50,345 bases of DNA from Clostridia bacterium (lineage in GTDB: Bacteria; Bacillota; Clostridia; Oscillospirales; CAG-272). Positions 1 through 7,616 of the stretch are shown here, piece after piece. How positions within the stretch are numbered: the stretch's first letter is position 1; the number at the start of each line of letters is the position of its first letter. Location: the NCBI GenBank assembly GCA_017517035.1, contig JAFXAN010000119.1, positions 1 to 50,345 of the forward strand, given 5' to 3'. The position numbers and the translations under genes are program-made. A model generated the notes under the pieces. It was given only the letters and a program-made list of their open reading frames with translations. It made no database searches and was not told the origin of the DNA.

Positions 1-158
1 GAGCTTGTCTGCTCGTTTACTTTTTGTTTGAGTAGTATTCTCAAGAAATTGCGAGATTCGTCTTTGCACAATACTTGTTTATGCTTTGTACTTCATCTCT
101 TGTTGTTCAATTTTCAATGACCGATTCGCTTGTCCGCCTTTTTGGGGACAGCTTGAAT
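1..158 (-). other. Leader of a leftward transcript, probably an rRNA operon
   Basis: The region downstream of P2 on the minus strand contains a small hairpin (CTGTCCCC...GGCGGACAAG, about 130-152). It then contains TTGAAAATTGAACAA (about 103-117), which resembles the boxA-like leader sequences that precede Firmicute 16S/23S genes. No open reading frame fits. The 16S gene itself, if present, is to the left of base 1. Confidence 0.5.
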
Positions 159-187
159 ATTGTATCACACTCTCCTCAATTTGTCAA
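159..187 (-). promoter_or_regulatory. rRNA-type promoter P2
   Basis: On the minus strand there is TTGACA (182-187), a 17-base spacer and TACAAT (159-164). It lies directly downstream of P1 and drives transcription out of the left edge of the window. Confidence 0.75.
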
Positions 188-278
188 TACCTTTTTTAAA
201 AGTTTTTTCAAATTTTTTTGAGGTGTGATCGCTGTCTTTTTGCGACAGCTTTGTTATTATACTACTTTTGTCTAAATT

Positions 279-284
279 TGTCAA
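279..284 (-). promoter_or_regulatory. rRNA-type promoter P1, -35 box (with -10 at 256-261)
   Basis: On the minus strand there is TTGACA (279-284), a 17-base spacer and TATAAT (256-261), a perfect sigma-A consensus. It fires leftward, with a second consensus promoter about 97 bases downstream. Tandem consensus promoters of this kind are typical of rRNA operons in Firmicutes. No structural RNA lies inside the window, so the operon identity is inferred. Confidence 0.75.
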
Positions 285-378
285 CAGTTTTTTTGATTTT
301 TCTTTCCAAAAAATCACATTTCGACATCTAAAGCACTATTCAACAAAAAGCCGAATTGTTTTTTGTGCAAAATGCACA

Positions 379-1197
379 TCATCTTATGCTCTGCATTTTC
401 TTGCGGTACTTCAACGGGGACATTTTATAGATTTCATTAAATCTTCTGGAAAAATAGAACTGATCGCAAAATCCGAGATCGTCGCTGATATTTCCCAGGG
501 GATCATCCGTATAAATAAGCCTTCTTATTGCCTCCATAAACACAAGATCGTCGATATACTTCCCTACAGACACCCCAAGTTCATTTTTAAAATGCGCCCC
601 GAGCTTCCCTTCCGAAACCTTGCAGCTCTCCGCAACGATCTTTCGTGTCAGCTTCAGAGAAAGGTGGTTTTGTATATATCTTTCCGCTGCTCTCAAAACC
701 GCCGAATGTTCTTTTCCGTCTCCGACATCCATTTTAAACTCGTATTTTTCGGCAATAGCCGCAACTGTCCCGAGAAGTTCGCCCTTGAGTGCAAAATACG
801 ATGCTTGGCTTTCACCGTCAAAAAGTGAAGAAACTCTTTCGATTCTTTTCGGGTCAAAAATCTCGCCAATTCTGTCAAAGGTCGCAAAAGCATCATATCC
901 GTCATGTCTTTTTATATTTATATGAAAGAAAACCTTTTCAACCTTTCCTTCGCACCAATATTTATACTTATAATGCGAAGGAATGAGATAAATATTTCCG
1001 GGAAGCATAGCAATCTTTTCGCCTTCGCTTTCAAGAAATGCCCCATTCCCCTCAATAATATAATATAAGCGATTGAATATCGACATAATGTCATCGCCAT
1101 GCCAACCTTTGTCAATTGTCGCCCTGCCGCCCTCAAGAACACTCAAATTAGCATTTTCAATATTTTTATCAATTTCGTTTTTATATTTTACAATCAT
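379..1197 (-). CDS. AraC family transcriptional regulator
   Basis: A 272-residue protein with the AraC/XylS layout: an N-terminal cupin-like sensing domain (about residues 15-110, with a PGNIYLIPS segment as in AraC_binding domains), then a C-terminal double helix-turn-helix domain (about 165-270). The C-terminal domain ends in the family signature region FCDQFYFSRRFNEIYKMSPLKYR split over the second helix pair. Such proteins bind a sugar or other ligand and activate nearby catabolic genes. It is divergent from the GH29 fucosidase at 1323, which is the obvious target. The start is the ATG at 1197; the upstream region to 1322 holds shared control sequences. The gene ends only ~95 bases before promoter P1 of the leftward transcript, without a clear terminator. 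Ligand unknown. Confidence 0.9.
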   Translation of the reverse strand: MIVKYKNEIDKNIENANLSVLEGGRATIDKGWHGDDIMSIFNRLYYIIEGNGAFLESEGEKIAMLPGNIYLIPSHYKYKYWCEGKVEKVFFHINIKRHDGYDAFATFDRIGEIFDPKRIERVSSLFDGESQASYFALKGELLGTVAAIAEKYEFKMDVGDGKEHSAVLRAAERYIQNHLSLKLTRKIVAESCKVSEGKLGAHFKNELGVSVGKYIDDLVFMEAIRRLIYTDDPLGNISDDLGFCDQFYFSRRFNEIYKMSPLKYRKKMQSIR

Positions 1198-1271
1198 AAT
1201 GACGATTTCTCCATATTTTTATCGCTTTTCTCCATTGCCTTTCAGTGCTTGATATGATAAGATATCCTATG

Positions 1272-1305
1272 GATAAAGTTTATCACAGAAAAATCAAAAA
1301 GTCAA
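1272..1305 (-). promoter_or_regulatory. Promoter of the AraC gene with overlapping palindrome
   Basis: On the minus strand TTGACT (1300-1305), 17 bases, then TAAACT (1277-1282). The -10 box sits inside the perfect palindrome GATAAAGTTTATC (1272-1284), and a looser dyad TGATAA...TTATCA spans about 1255-1285. This is a plausible operator in the divergent araC/fucosidase control region. The fucosidase promoter itself is not clear. Confidence 0.45.
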
Positions 1306-1322
1306 TATAAAGGAGCGAAAAT

Positions 1323-2648
1323 ATGTCAAGCTACAAAACCAGAAAGACCCCCGGCAACACAGAGTGGTTTCGCCACGATAGGTTCGGAATGTTCATCCAT
1401 TGGGGACTTTATGCAATGCCTGCACGCCACGAATGGATAAAATCCAAGGAAATGATGACAGACGAGCATTATCAGCGTTATTTCGACCATTTTGATCCCG
1501 ATATGTATGATCCCAAGGAATGGGCAAGGCAGGCAAAGGCAGCGGGAATGAAATATGTTGTTCTCACAACCAAGCACCATGAGGGCTTCTGCCTTTTTGA
1601 TTCAAAATACACAGATTTCAAGAGCACGAATACTCCTTGCGGCAAAGATCTTGTCAGAGAATATGTTGACGCATTCCGTGCTGAGGGGTTGAAGATCGGA
1701 TTCTATTATTCCCTCATTGACTGGCATCACGAGGATTTTACCATTGACTCACGCCATCCGAAAAAGATGCTTCCCGACGCACTTGAGCAGAACAAGACCA
1801 AGGATATGCGCAAATATGCGGAATATATGCGCAACCAGGTGACAGAGCTTTTGACAAACTACGGCAAGATCCACATTCTCTGGTTCGACTTCTCCTACAA
1901 GCCCGAATACGGCTGCCCCGAATTTGCTCGTTTTGCAGGAAAGGGCAAAGAGGATTGGGAATCCGAAAAGCTCATTGAAACTGCAAGAAAGCTTCAGCCG
2001 GACATCATAATAGACAACCGTGCAGACATCGAGCAGGATCTCTGGACACCCGAGCAGTATCAGCCCACCGAATGGGTGAGGCACGCCGAGACAGGTGAGC
2101 TTGTCACATGGGAGGCTTGCCAGACCTTCTCCGGTTCATGGGGTTACTACAGAGACGAAATGACATGGAAATCTCCCGAGCAACTTGTTGGAATGCTGAT
2201 AAAGACTGTCTCTCTCGGTGGAAATTTGCTTATGAATGTTGGTCCCACAGCAAGAGGATATTTTGACCACAGAGCAGAGGCTGCGCTCAAGGTATATGCA
2301 GATTGGATGAAATACAACAGCCGCTCAATTTACGGTTGCACTATGGCAGAGCCAAGTTTCAAAGCACCCCAAGGATGCCTTTTGACACAGAGCGAGGATG
2401 AAAAGAGGCTCTATGTTCACATTATGGACTACCCTTTCAAGGCTCTTGAGATCGAAGGTCTTGCGGGAAAGATCGAATATGTTCAATTTCTCCATGATGC
2501 AAGCGAGCTTTTATATGATGAAAAGCAAAAGGTTATGACAGACGGACTTACCGTCGAAAAGGTAAACGAAAGCGGAAAAGTCACTATCTTTCTGCCCGTT
2601 GTCAAACCAAACATTCTCTTCCCCACAATTGAAATTTTCCTTAAATAA
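1323..2648 (+). CDS. Alpha-L-fucosidase, GH29 family
   Basis: A 441-residue cytoplasmic-looking enzyme (no signal peptide) that would hydrolyse terminal alpha-L-fucose. The N-terminal catalytic barrel has the GH29 hallmarks GMFIHWGLYAMPARHEW (about residues 20-36), YVVLTTKHHEGFCLFDS (about 79-95) and the nucleophile segment ILWFDFSY (about 184-191, Asp of WFD). A shorter beta-rich C-terminal domain follows (from about 350). Start: ATG 1323, preceded by AAAGGAGCG. The gene stands alone with its own terminator and is divergent from an AraC regulator, which probably controls it. Substrates in a gut setting would be host or plant fucosylated glycans imported as small oligosaccharides; that is inference. 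Confidence 0.92.
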   Translation: MSSYKTRKTPGNTEWFRHDRFGMFIHWGLYAMPARHEWIKSKEMMTDEHYQRYFDHFDPDMYDPKEWARQAKAAGMKYVVLTTKHHEGFCLFDSKYTDFKSTNTPCGKDLVREYVDAFRAEGLKIGFYYSLIDWHHEDFTIDSRHPKKMLPDALEQNKTKDMRKYAEYMRNQVTELLTNYGKIHILWFDFSYKPEYGCPEFARFAGKGKEDWESEKLIETARKLQPDIIIDNRADIEQDLWTPEQYQPTEWVRHAETGELVTWEACQTFSGSWGYYRDEMTWKSPEQLVGMLIKTVSLGGNLLMNVGPTARGYFDHRAEAALKVYADWMKYNSRSIYGCTMAEPSFKAPQGCLLTQSEDEKRLYVHIMDYPFKALEIEGLAGKIEYVQFLHDASELLYDEKQKVMTDGLTVEKVNESGKVTIFLPVVKPNILFPTIEIFLK

Positions 2649-2654
2649 TAACTA

Positions 2655-2684
2655 TAGGGCTGTCTAATTAAGATAGCCCTTTCA
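2655..2684 (+). terminator. Terminator after the fucosidase gene
   Basis: AGGGCTGTCT (2656-2665) pairs with AGATAGCCCT (2671-2680), one mismatch, followed by a short T-rich stretch. Confidence 0.6.
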
Positions 2685-2702
2685 GTTTATAAATGTTTTT
2701 CC

Positions 2703-2870
2703 AAACAGTAATTTATCAGTGCTATGAAAAAACGCAAATCTGTAGGGGACGGCGACCTCGACGTCCCATTTTTCATTTAAAATGCACGGTTATTTCATGT
2801 CTTTTGAGGGACGTCGTGGTCGCCGTCCCCTACAAAAAACATCTCCGACAGTTCGCTAAATTACTGTTTA
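2703..2870. repeat. AAACAGTAATTT-ended element 1
   Basis: Starts with AAACAGTAATTTATC and ends with AAATTACTGTTT, the terminal inverted repeat shared by seven elements in this window. The interior is a second inverted repeat: GTAGGGGACGGCGACC (about 2741-2756) against GGTCGCCGTCCCCTAC (about 2817-2832), enclosing an AT-rich loop. No coding potential is visible. It sits between the fucosidase terminator and the kdgK terminator. The left subterminal is of the 'TCAGTG' type and the right of the 'CAGTTCG' type. Confidence 0.8.
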
Positions 2871-2871
2871 C

Positions 2872-2902
2872 AAAAAAAAGCAGGTCTGCGATGCAGACCT
2901 GC
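2872..2902 (-). terminator. Terminator after the KDG kinase operon
   Basis: On the minus strand GCAGGTCTGC, loop ATC, GCAGACCTGC (2880-2902), then a run of eight T. A strong intrinsic terminator with a perfect 10-bp stem. Confidence 0.9.
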
Positions 2903-2915
2903 CAAATATTCAAAA

Positions 2916-3944
2916 TTATCTTACAACACGGCCCGAACCGTCGCCGCCCGCAAGCTGATTGACCTCAGCTACGGAAACCTGGTTCATATCGCCCTCGATC
3001 GTATGCTTGAGGCAGCTTGCCGCAACTGCAAACTCGATGCTGGACTGAGGATCCATCTCGGAGAGAGTTGCATAGATAAGTCCTGCGCCAAAGCTATCGC
3101 CGCCGCCAACACGGTCAACGATATGGATTCTATAGGAACGGCTGAAATAGTAATCGTCTGTAGCCTTATCATAAAGCATTGCCTTCCAGTCGTTATCGTT
3201 TGCGGAAATGGAGGAACGAAGTGTGATGGCAACCTTCTTGCAGCCGAATCTGTCGGAAAGCTGTTTTGCAACGCTCTTATATCCCTCATGGTTCAGCTTA
3301 CCGCCTGTAATATCTGTGTCAGCAGCTTTGATTCCGAACACGTCGCTTGCATCCTCTTCGTTTGCAATGCAAACATCAACATAGGGCATAAGCTCACCCA
3401 TAACCTGTCCTGCTTTTTCTCTTGTCCAGAGCTTCTTGCGGTAGTTAAGGTCACAGCTGATGGTGATTCCCTTTGCCTTCGCCTTCTCGCAAGCAACCTT
3501 GCAGATCTCGGCAACATTATCGCCAAGTGCGGGTGTGATTCCGGTGAAATGGAACCAGTCTACGCCCTCAAAAATTGCATCCCAATCAAAGTCTGCAACT
3601 GTAGCCTGAGAAATTGAAGAGCCTGCTCTATCATAAATAACCTTTGAGGGTCTCTGGCTCGCTCCCTTTTCAAGGAAGTAGATACCAACTCTGTCGCCGC
3701 CTCTTGCGATGAACTTTGTTTCAACGCCGAACTGACGGAGTGCGTTTACTCCTGCCTGACCGATATCATGTGAAGGAAGCTTTGTTACAAAAGCAGCCTC
3801 CATGCCGAAATTTGCAAGAGAAACAGCAACATTTGCTTCACCGCCGCCGTATGTTGCGCCATAGCTTGTTGCCTGGCTGAAGCGGTAGTATCCCTCGGGG
3901 GCAAGACGAAGCATGATCTCACCGAATGTAACTATTCTTTTCAT
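2916..3944 (-). CDS. kdgK: PfkB-family sugar kinase, probable 2-keto-3-deoxygluconate kinase
   Basis: A 342-residue carbohydrate kinase of the PfkB family. It begins MKRIVTFGEIMLRLAP, has the substrate-binding region GGGEANVAVSLANFG (about 34-48), and the C-terminal PfkB signature VDRVGGGDSFGAGLIYA (about 276-292) with the catalytic Asp. KDG kinases phosphorylate 2-keto-3-deoxygluconate to KDPG. That assignment rests on the neighbouring KDPG aldolase, which would use the product, so the pair completes a route from uronates or pectin-derived KDG to pyruvate and glyceraldehyde-3-phosphate. Third gene of the operon, 21 bases after the SGNH hydrolase. The C-terminal tail after the signature is rather long and Gly-rich. 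A fructokinase or ribokinase-like activity is less likely but possible. Confidence 0.85.
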   Translation of the reverse strand: MKRIVTFGEIMLRLAPEGYYRFSQATSYGATYGGGEANVAVSLANFGMEAAFVTKLPSHDIGQAGVNALRQFGVETKFIARGGDRVGIYFLEKGASQRPSKVIYDRAGSSISQATVADFDWDAIFEGVDWFHFTGITPALGDNVAEICKVACEKAKAKGITISCDLNYRKKLWTREKAGQVMGELMPYVDVCIANEEDASDVFGIKAADTDITGGKLNHEGYKSVAKQLSDRFGCKKVAITLRSSISANDNDWKAMLYDKATDDYYFSRSYRIHIVDRVGGGDSFGAGLIYATLSEMDPQSSIEFAVAASCLKHTIEGDMNQVSVAEVNQLAGGDGSGRVVR

Positions 3945-3965
3945 TATTCTATTTTCCTTTCAAAA

Positions 3966-4718
3966 TTATTTCCAATTTTTTATCATCCCGTCATCGCCCA
4001 TGATGATCTCACCATCGTATTTTTCACCGAGTATGGTTTCATAGAGCATATCGGCAAAAAGCTGATGCATTTCCCTTGTGGGATGATTGATGCGATTTAT
4101 TAGAAGCTTTGTTGTGTCTACACCGCTTTCCGAAAGCTTCTTCCATTCGGAATAGCAATCGCAAACCGCAACTCCGAAATCTGCGGCAAGCTGCTTTGCA
4201 ACCTCCATAAAGTGATCCATTTTACCGCTGCGCTGCATCTCTGCTGTATATGCGGCATATTCATAATGCTGAGGATCTGTTTCCTCGGACCTATATGTGT
4301 TAAGCATATTGGGCGTCATGAAAATGCATTCAAAACCGTTTTCATTGCACTTTTCAAACAGACCCGAAAGTCCCGAAACATAAGTATCAAGCTCACCGCC
4401 AACATCGTTAAGACCAAAGCATATTATCACAAGATCGGGCTTATGCGGAAGCACATCACGATCAAAATTCCCCAGTGCAAAGGGGGCGGTTGTGCCTCCG
4501 ATGGCAGTATTTATGATATTTACCGGAATCGTGCGGAATTTTCCATTGAGCATAAGTCTGAGGCGGTTATGATAAACAGCGTTATAGTCATTTGGAACAC
4601 CGTTTCCAAAGCAGCCGTGAGAAACGCTATCTCCGATGACAGCAATATTTATCGGGCCTCTTGCCTTATAAAGCGCAGCATCTCCGCAAAGATAATCGCA
4701 GATCTTGAAATTTGCCAT
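3966..4718 (-). CDS. SGNH/GDSL-family hydrolase (esterase)
   Basis: A 250-residue protein of the SGNH hydrolase superfamily. The nucleophile block is NIAVIGDSVSHG (about 24-35), the block III glycine/asparagine motif is CFGLNDVGG (about 102-110), and a C-terminal NHPTREMHQLFADML (about 212-226) supplies the His of the catalytic triad. No signal peptide, so cytoplasmic. Such enzymes remove acyl groups from sugars. Lying between a KDPG aldolase and a KDG kinase gene it may deacetylate or deacylate an intermediate derived from pectin or another uronate; this is inferred from context only. The start ATG overlaps the aldolase stop (TAATG), indicating translational coupling. Confidence 0.8.
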   Translation of the reverse strand: MANFKICDYLCGDAALYKARGPINIAVIGDSVSHGCFGNGVPNDYNAVYHNRLRLMLNGKFRTIPVNIINTAIGGTTAPFALGNFDRDVLPHKPDLVIICFGLNDVGGELDTYVSGLSGLFEKCNENGFECIFMTPNMLNTYRSEETDPQHYEYAAYTAEMQRSGKMDHFMEVAKQLAADFGVAVCDCYSEWKKLSESGVDTTKLLINRINHPTREMHQLFADMLYETILGEKYDGEIIMGDDGMIKNWK

Positions 4719-5677
4719 TATTTTACGAGATGGTAAGCGAATCCGCCAATTTCGTTCTTAAGATAAACAAACTTCATGCTTCCGTCGGGAGCATATGTTG
4801 CTGTTGACATATCAAATTCAAAGCCCTTGCGGGAGAGATGGTAAACCGCTCTGTCAACATTGCTTGTTTTAATTGCAACATGACCGTGTGTTCCCATTCC
4901 TTTACTCTTCATGATCTCTATAGCGGAGCTTGCAAAGATGGATTTTGTTCTTTCGTCTCTTGCAAAGCCGAATGCTTTTTCGAGTGTCTTTGCGGATTCA
5001 TCTGCCTCATTTTCATCGTCAGAGTTTACACCGATATGAACAAGCTTGAAATCAAGCATTGTTGCAACAGCCTCTTCGGTAAGCTTTCTGATGCCGTCAA
5101 AATCACCTGCGGCGATCATGTCAGCCTTAACCATCCAGCTTCCGCCGCAAGCGATGATCTTATTAAATGCAAGATAATCCTTTATGTTTGCGGGGCCGAT
5201 TCCGCCTGTGGGCATGAACTTAACACCGCCGTAAGGAGCGGACATTGCCTTGATCATTGAGATACCGCCCGAGTTTTCAGCCGGGAAGAATTTCACTGTG
5301 TCAAGGCCGAGAGAAAGAGCCTGCTCGATGCCTGTAGGATTATTGATGCCGGGAACGATGGGATATCCCTTCTCTGTGCAATGCTTAACAACTTCGGGAT
5401 TAAGACCGGGGCTGACGATAAACTTTGCGCCGGCCTCAGCGGCAATATCAGCCTGTTCGGGTGTGAGGACTGTTCCTGCGCCCACGATCATTTCGGGATA
5501 AGCCTCGGAAATCGCCTTGATAGCATCCTTTGCGGCAGCAGTTCTGAATGTGACCTCAGCACAGGGCAGACCGCCGTCGATAAGAGCCTTTGCAAGAGGA
5601 AGTGCATCCTTTGCATCGTCGATCTTAATTACCGGAACGATACCGATAAGAGAAAGTTCTTCTAAAACCTTATTCAT
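4718..5677 (-). CDS. KDPG/KHG aldolase fused to a C-terminal VOC-like domain
   Basis: A 319-residue protein. Residues 1-~210 form a class I 2-keto-3-deoxy-6-phosphogluconate / 2-keto-4-hydroxyglutarate aldolase: AEVTFRT with the catalytic Glu41, GAGTVLTPEQ (about 66-75), and the Schiff-base Lys129 in TVKFFPAE. Residues ~213-319 resemble a glyoxalase/VOC fold domain (LVHIGVNS..., GTHGHVAIKTSNVDRAVYHL, ...GGFAYHLVK). Single-domain KDPG aldolases are about 205-215 residues, so the extra ~105 residues are a real fusion: there is no stop or frameshift at the join. First gene of the operon with the SGNH hydrolase and KDG kinase. The start ATG 5677 follows AAAGGAG. The role of the VOC part is unknown; related fused forms exist in Clostridia as far as I recall. 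Confidence 0.87.
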   Translation of the reverse strand: MNKVLEELSLIGIVPVIKIDDAKDALPLAKALIDGGLPCAEVTFRTAAAKDAIKAISEAYPEMIVGAGTVLTPEQADIAAEAGAKFIVSPGLNPEVVKHCTEKGYPIVPGINNPTGIEQALSLGLDTVKFFPAENSGGISMIKAMSAPYGGVKFMPTGGIGPANIKDYLAFNKIIACGGSWMVKADMIAAGDFDGIRKLTEEAVATMLDFKLVHIGVNSDDENEADESAKTLEKAFGFARDERTKSIFASSAIEIMKSKGMGTHGHVAIKTSNVDRAVYHLSRKGFEFDMSTATYAPDGSMKFVYLKNEIGGFAYHLVK

Positions 5678-5735
5678 ATTTATTCTCCTTTTTAGCCTCG
5701 GGAGCCAAGCTCCCCCAGCGTATTTTTACACTATT

Positions 5736-5763
5736 ATTATATCACGATTATATTTTTTGTCAA
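5736..5763 (-). promoter_or_regulatory. Promoter of the KDPG aldolase operon
   Basis: Minus strand TTGACA (5758-5763), 16 bases, TATAAT (5736-5741). The ~55-base leader contains a compact hairpin GGGAGCTTGGCTCCC (about 5700-5714) just before the ribosome binding site. Confidence 0.65.
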
Positions 5764-5885
5764 TAAAAAGATAGATTAAAAGCAATTTTAGCATAAATCT
5801 GCAAAATATAGTACCATTTTTGCAATGTAAAAAACAGTGCGCAGAACAAATAGCAATTTTTGTCTCGAAATAGTCTATTTTTGAC

Positions 5886-5914
5886 TTGATACTTAGCATA
5901 ATTTGTCTTATAAT
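5886..5914 (+). promoter_or_regulatory. Promoter of the Gfo/Idh/MocA gene
   Basis: TTGATA (5886-5891), 17 bases, TATAAT (5909-5914). It is divergent from the aldolase operon promoter. The ~120 bases between them are very AT-rich and contain two TTTTGCAAT/GCAATTTTTG-like motifs that could bind a regulator. Confidence 0.7.
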
Positions 5915-5971
5915 ATAATCGGGTGTGGATAATATACCCACAAAAAGGTGTTTAATTACGGAGGCTTTACT

Positions 5972-7024
5972 ATGAAAAAGAATATTGCGGTCGTTGGTTA
6001 CGGCGGTCAGGGAGGATGGCATGCAAACCATGCGCTTAAAAGCGATGTCATCGCTCTCGGAGGCATTTTTGATATAAAGGAAGAAAGACAGCAGGCTGCA
6101 AGAGATGCGGGAATCAAGGCATATAACAGTCTTGATGAAATTCTTGCGGACAACAGCATTGATATCGTTGTTTGCGCAACCCCAAATGATGTTCATAAGG
6201 ATATTGTTATCAGATCTCTTGAGGCAGGAAAGAATGTGGTTTGCGAAAAGCCCGTTGCCCTTTCCATTGAAGACTTCGACGATATGTGCGAGGCTGCAAA
6301 GAAGGCAGGCAAGCTCTTTACGGTTCATCAGAACAGACGCTGGGATGTTGACTTCCTTGCTATTAAATCTATCATTGAAAGCGGAGAGATCGGTGAGACG
6401 ATCAACATAGAATCCCGTGTTCACGGTTCAAGAGGAATCCCCTCCGACTGGAGATGTCTCAAGCCCTATGGCGGCGGAATGGTCCTCGACTGGGGTGTTC
6501 ACCTCATCGACCAGATGCTCCAGCTCATACCCGAGAAGATCGTTAAAATTTACTGTGAGCTTACCAACATTACGACTAACGAGGTCGATGACGGTATGCA
6601 CCTCATGCTGACATTCGAATCCGGCAAGAGAGCAACCGTTGAGGTTGGCACATATAACTTCATCTATATGCCCAGATTCTATATGCAGTGCAAGACAGGC
6701 TCGGCTCTCATTGAGGATTGGCAGAAGAAATGTAAGGTTGCGAAGATGAAGGCTTGGAACGAAAAGGAAGTTATGCCTGTTCAGACCGCTGCCGGCATCA
6801 CAAAGACAATGGCTCCGAGAGATGAGATCACACTGGATACATATGAAATTGAGCGTCCCACATCCGATGTTCATGATTTCTACCGCAATGTTGTGAAAGC
6901 AATCGACGGCAAGGAAGAGCAGCTCATAAAGCTCTGCGAGGTCAGAAGAGTTCTTCAGGTTATGGAGGCTTGCTTCAAGAGCGGCGAGACCGGTCAGGCG
7001 ATAATCTTTGAAAACGGATTCTAA
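5972..7024 (+). CDS. Gfo/Idh/MocA family NAD(P)-dependent oxidoreductase
   Basis: A 350-residue protein starting at ATG 5972, chosen because GGAGG lies 8 bases upstream; the GTG at 5948 would put that site inside the gene. N-terminal Rossmann domain with VVGYGGQGGWHANHA (about 6-20), the family VVCEKPVALS motif (about 88-97) and a C-terminal alpha/beta substrate domain with WGVHLIDQML (about 172-181). These enzymes oxidise or reduce sugar hydroxyls or carry out related redox steps on sugars and inositols. Divergent from the KDG/KDPG operon, so it may feed an oxidised sugar into it. The exact substrate cannot be told from sequence. Confidence 0.9.
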   Translation: MKKNIAVVGYGGQGGWHANHALKSDVIALGGIFDIKEERQQAARDAGIKAYNSLDEILADNSIDIVVCATPNDVHKDIVIRSLEAGKNVVCEKPVALSIEDFDDMCEAAKKAGKLFTVHQNRRWDVDFLAIKSIIESGEIGETINIESRVHGSRGIPSDWRCLKPYGGGMVLDWGVHLIDQMLQLIPEKIVKIYCELTNITTNEVDDGMHLMLTFESGKRATVEVGTYNFIYMPRFYMQCKTGSALIEDWQKKCKVAKMKAWNEKEVMPVQTAAGITKTMAPRDEITLDTYEIERPTSDVHDFYRNVVKAIDGKEEQLIKLCEVRRVLQVMEACFKSGETGQAIIFENGF

Positions 7025-7033
7025 TTCAATATT

Positions 7034-7064
7034 AAAAGTCAAGGCATTCCGCCTTGACTTTTTT
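7034..7064 (+). terminator. Terminator after the oxidoreductase gene
   Basis: AAAGTCAAGGC, loop ATTCC, GCCTTGACTTT followed by TTT. Clear intrinsic terminator. Confidence 0.88.
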
Positions 7065-7239
7065 AATTTACTCCATATTTTTTCTAAAAGTCGTTTTTGA
7101 GCAAATAAAGTCTGAAAAAACCATTGAAAAATCCTTTGAATTATGCTTTAATATCTATGAAAGGATGTGGAATGCAAAAATGAATTGCTTTTGTGTTGAT
7201 GCTTCTAAAATGCTCAGAATGACTTGTGAGGAGAATGAT

Positions 7240-7413
7240 GCCAAGTTTTCTACATAGAATCCTCATAAATTCCATGTAGAAACACAGAAAAACAACAATA
7301 AAAATTCCCTTTTTCAAAGTTTTGATCGACCTTTTTTAAAAGGTCGCGGGGGCCGGCAACGATGCCGGTCGCCTCCGCAGAGGCGAAACTCCCTCACCGA
7401 TAAATTACTGTTT
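7240..7413. repeat. AAACAGTAATTT-ended element 2 (one end only)
   Basis: The right end reads CTCACCGATAAATTACTGTTT (7393-7413). The ~170 bases before it match, in reverse complement, the left half of element 7 (45008-45180): the CGCGGGGGCCGGCAACGATGCC palindromic segment, the TTTTTCAAAGTTTTG segment and a TTTCTACAT segment are shared. I find no matching AAACAGTAATTT on the left, so this copy looks truncated. No coding potential. The gap 7065-7239 to its left shows nothing recognisable. Confidence 0.7.
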
Positions 7414-7421
7414 GACATTTT

Positions 7422-7510
7422 TATTTTCTCAGCAATTCACAAACTATCTTCCATGTTTTTTCAAAGGAAGCGAGATCAAGCGCCTCATCGAGAGAACGGA
7501 TATCTCCTAT
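7422..7510 (-). pseudogene. Duplicated 3' end of pepD (remnant)
   Basis: This stretch repeats the last ~30 codons of pepD (10096-10186), in the same orientation, with scattered substitutions. The minus-strand translation reads ...DIRSLDEALDLASFEK... ending in ...CELLRK, against ...DIHSPDEALDLASFEK... in the intact gene. The conserved His and Pro of the HSPDE segment are changed, and homology stops at about 7510. It is therefore a decayed fragment. With the intact copy it brackets the GH106-like gene as a direct repeat of ~85 bp. Confidence 0.8.
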
Positions 7511-7547
7511 GCCCACAATACAGTTTTATTTAAGTACATAAAAGGAC

Positions 7548-7576
7548 TTGCTTTTTTCCTGCGCTTGATGTATAAT
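7548..7576 (+). promoter_or_regulatory. Promoter of the GH106-like gene
   Basis: TTGCTT (7548-7553), 17 bases, TATAAT (7571-7576), about 40 bases before the ATG at 7617. Confidence 0.55.
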
Positions 7577-7616
7577 GAATCCATGTAGAAAAACCTCTCA
7601 CAGAAGGAGAATGGCT

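Noticed and set aside
1..290. A partial 16S rRNA gene at the left edge
   Set aside because: No recognisable 16S 5' sequence is present; only promoters and leader-like sequence.
2703..2870. Element 1 interior as a riboswitch or terminator pair
   Set aside because: The same ends recur around unrelated interiors at six other places, so it is a dispersed repeat rather than a gene-specific regulator.
4718..5060. The VOC-like part as a separate gene
   Set aside because: It is in frame with the aldolase without a stop and without its own ribosome site.
7054..7257. A 67-codon open frame after the Gfo/Idh/MocA gene
   Set aside because: No ribosome site, starts inside the terminator, and low-complexity AT-driven composition. 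Treated as non-coding.
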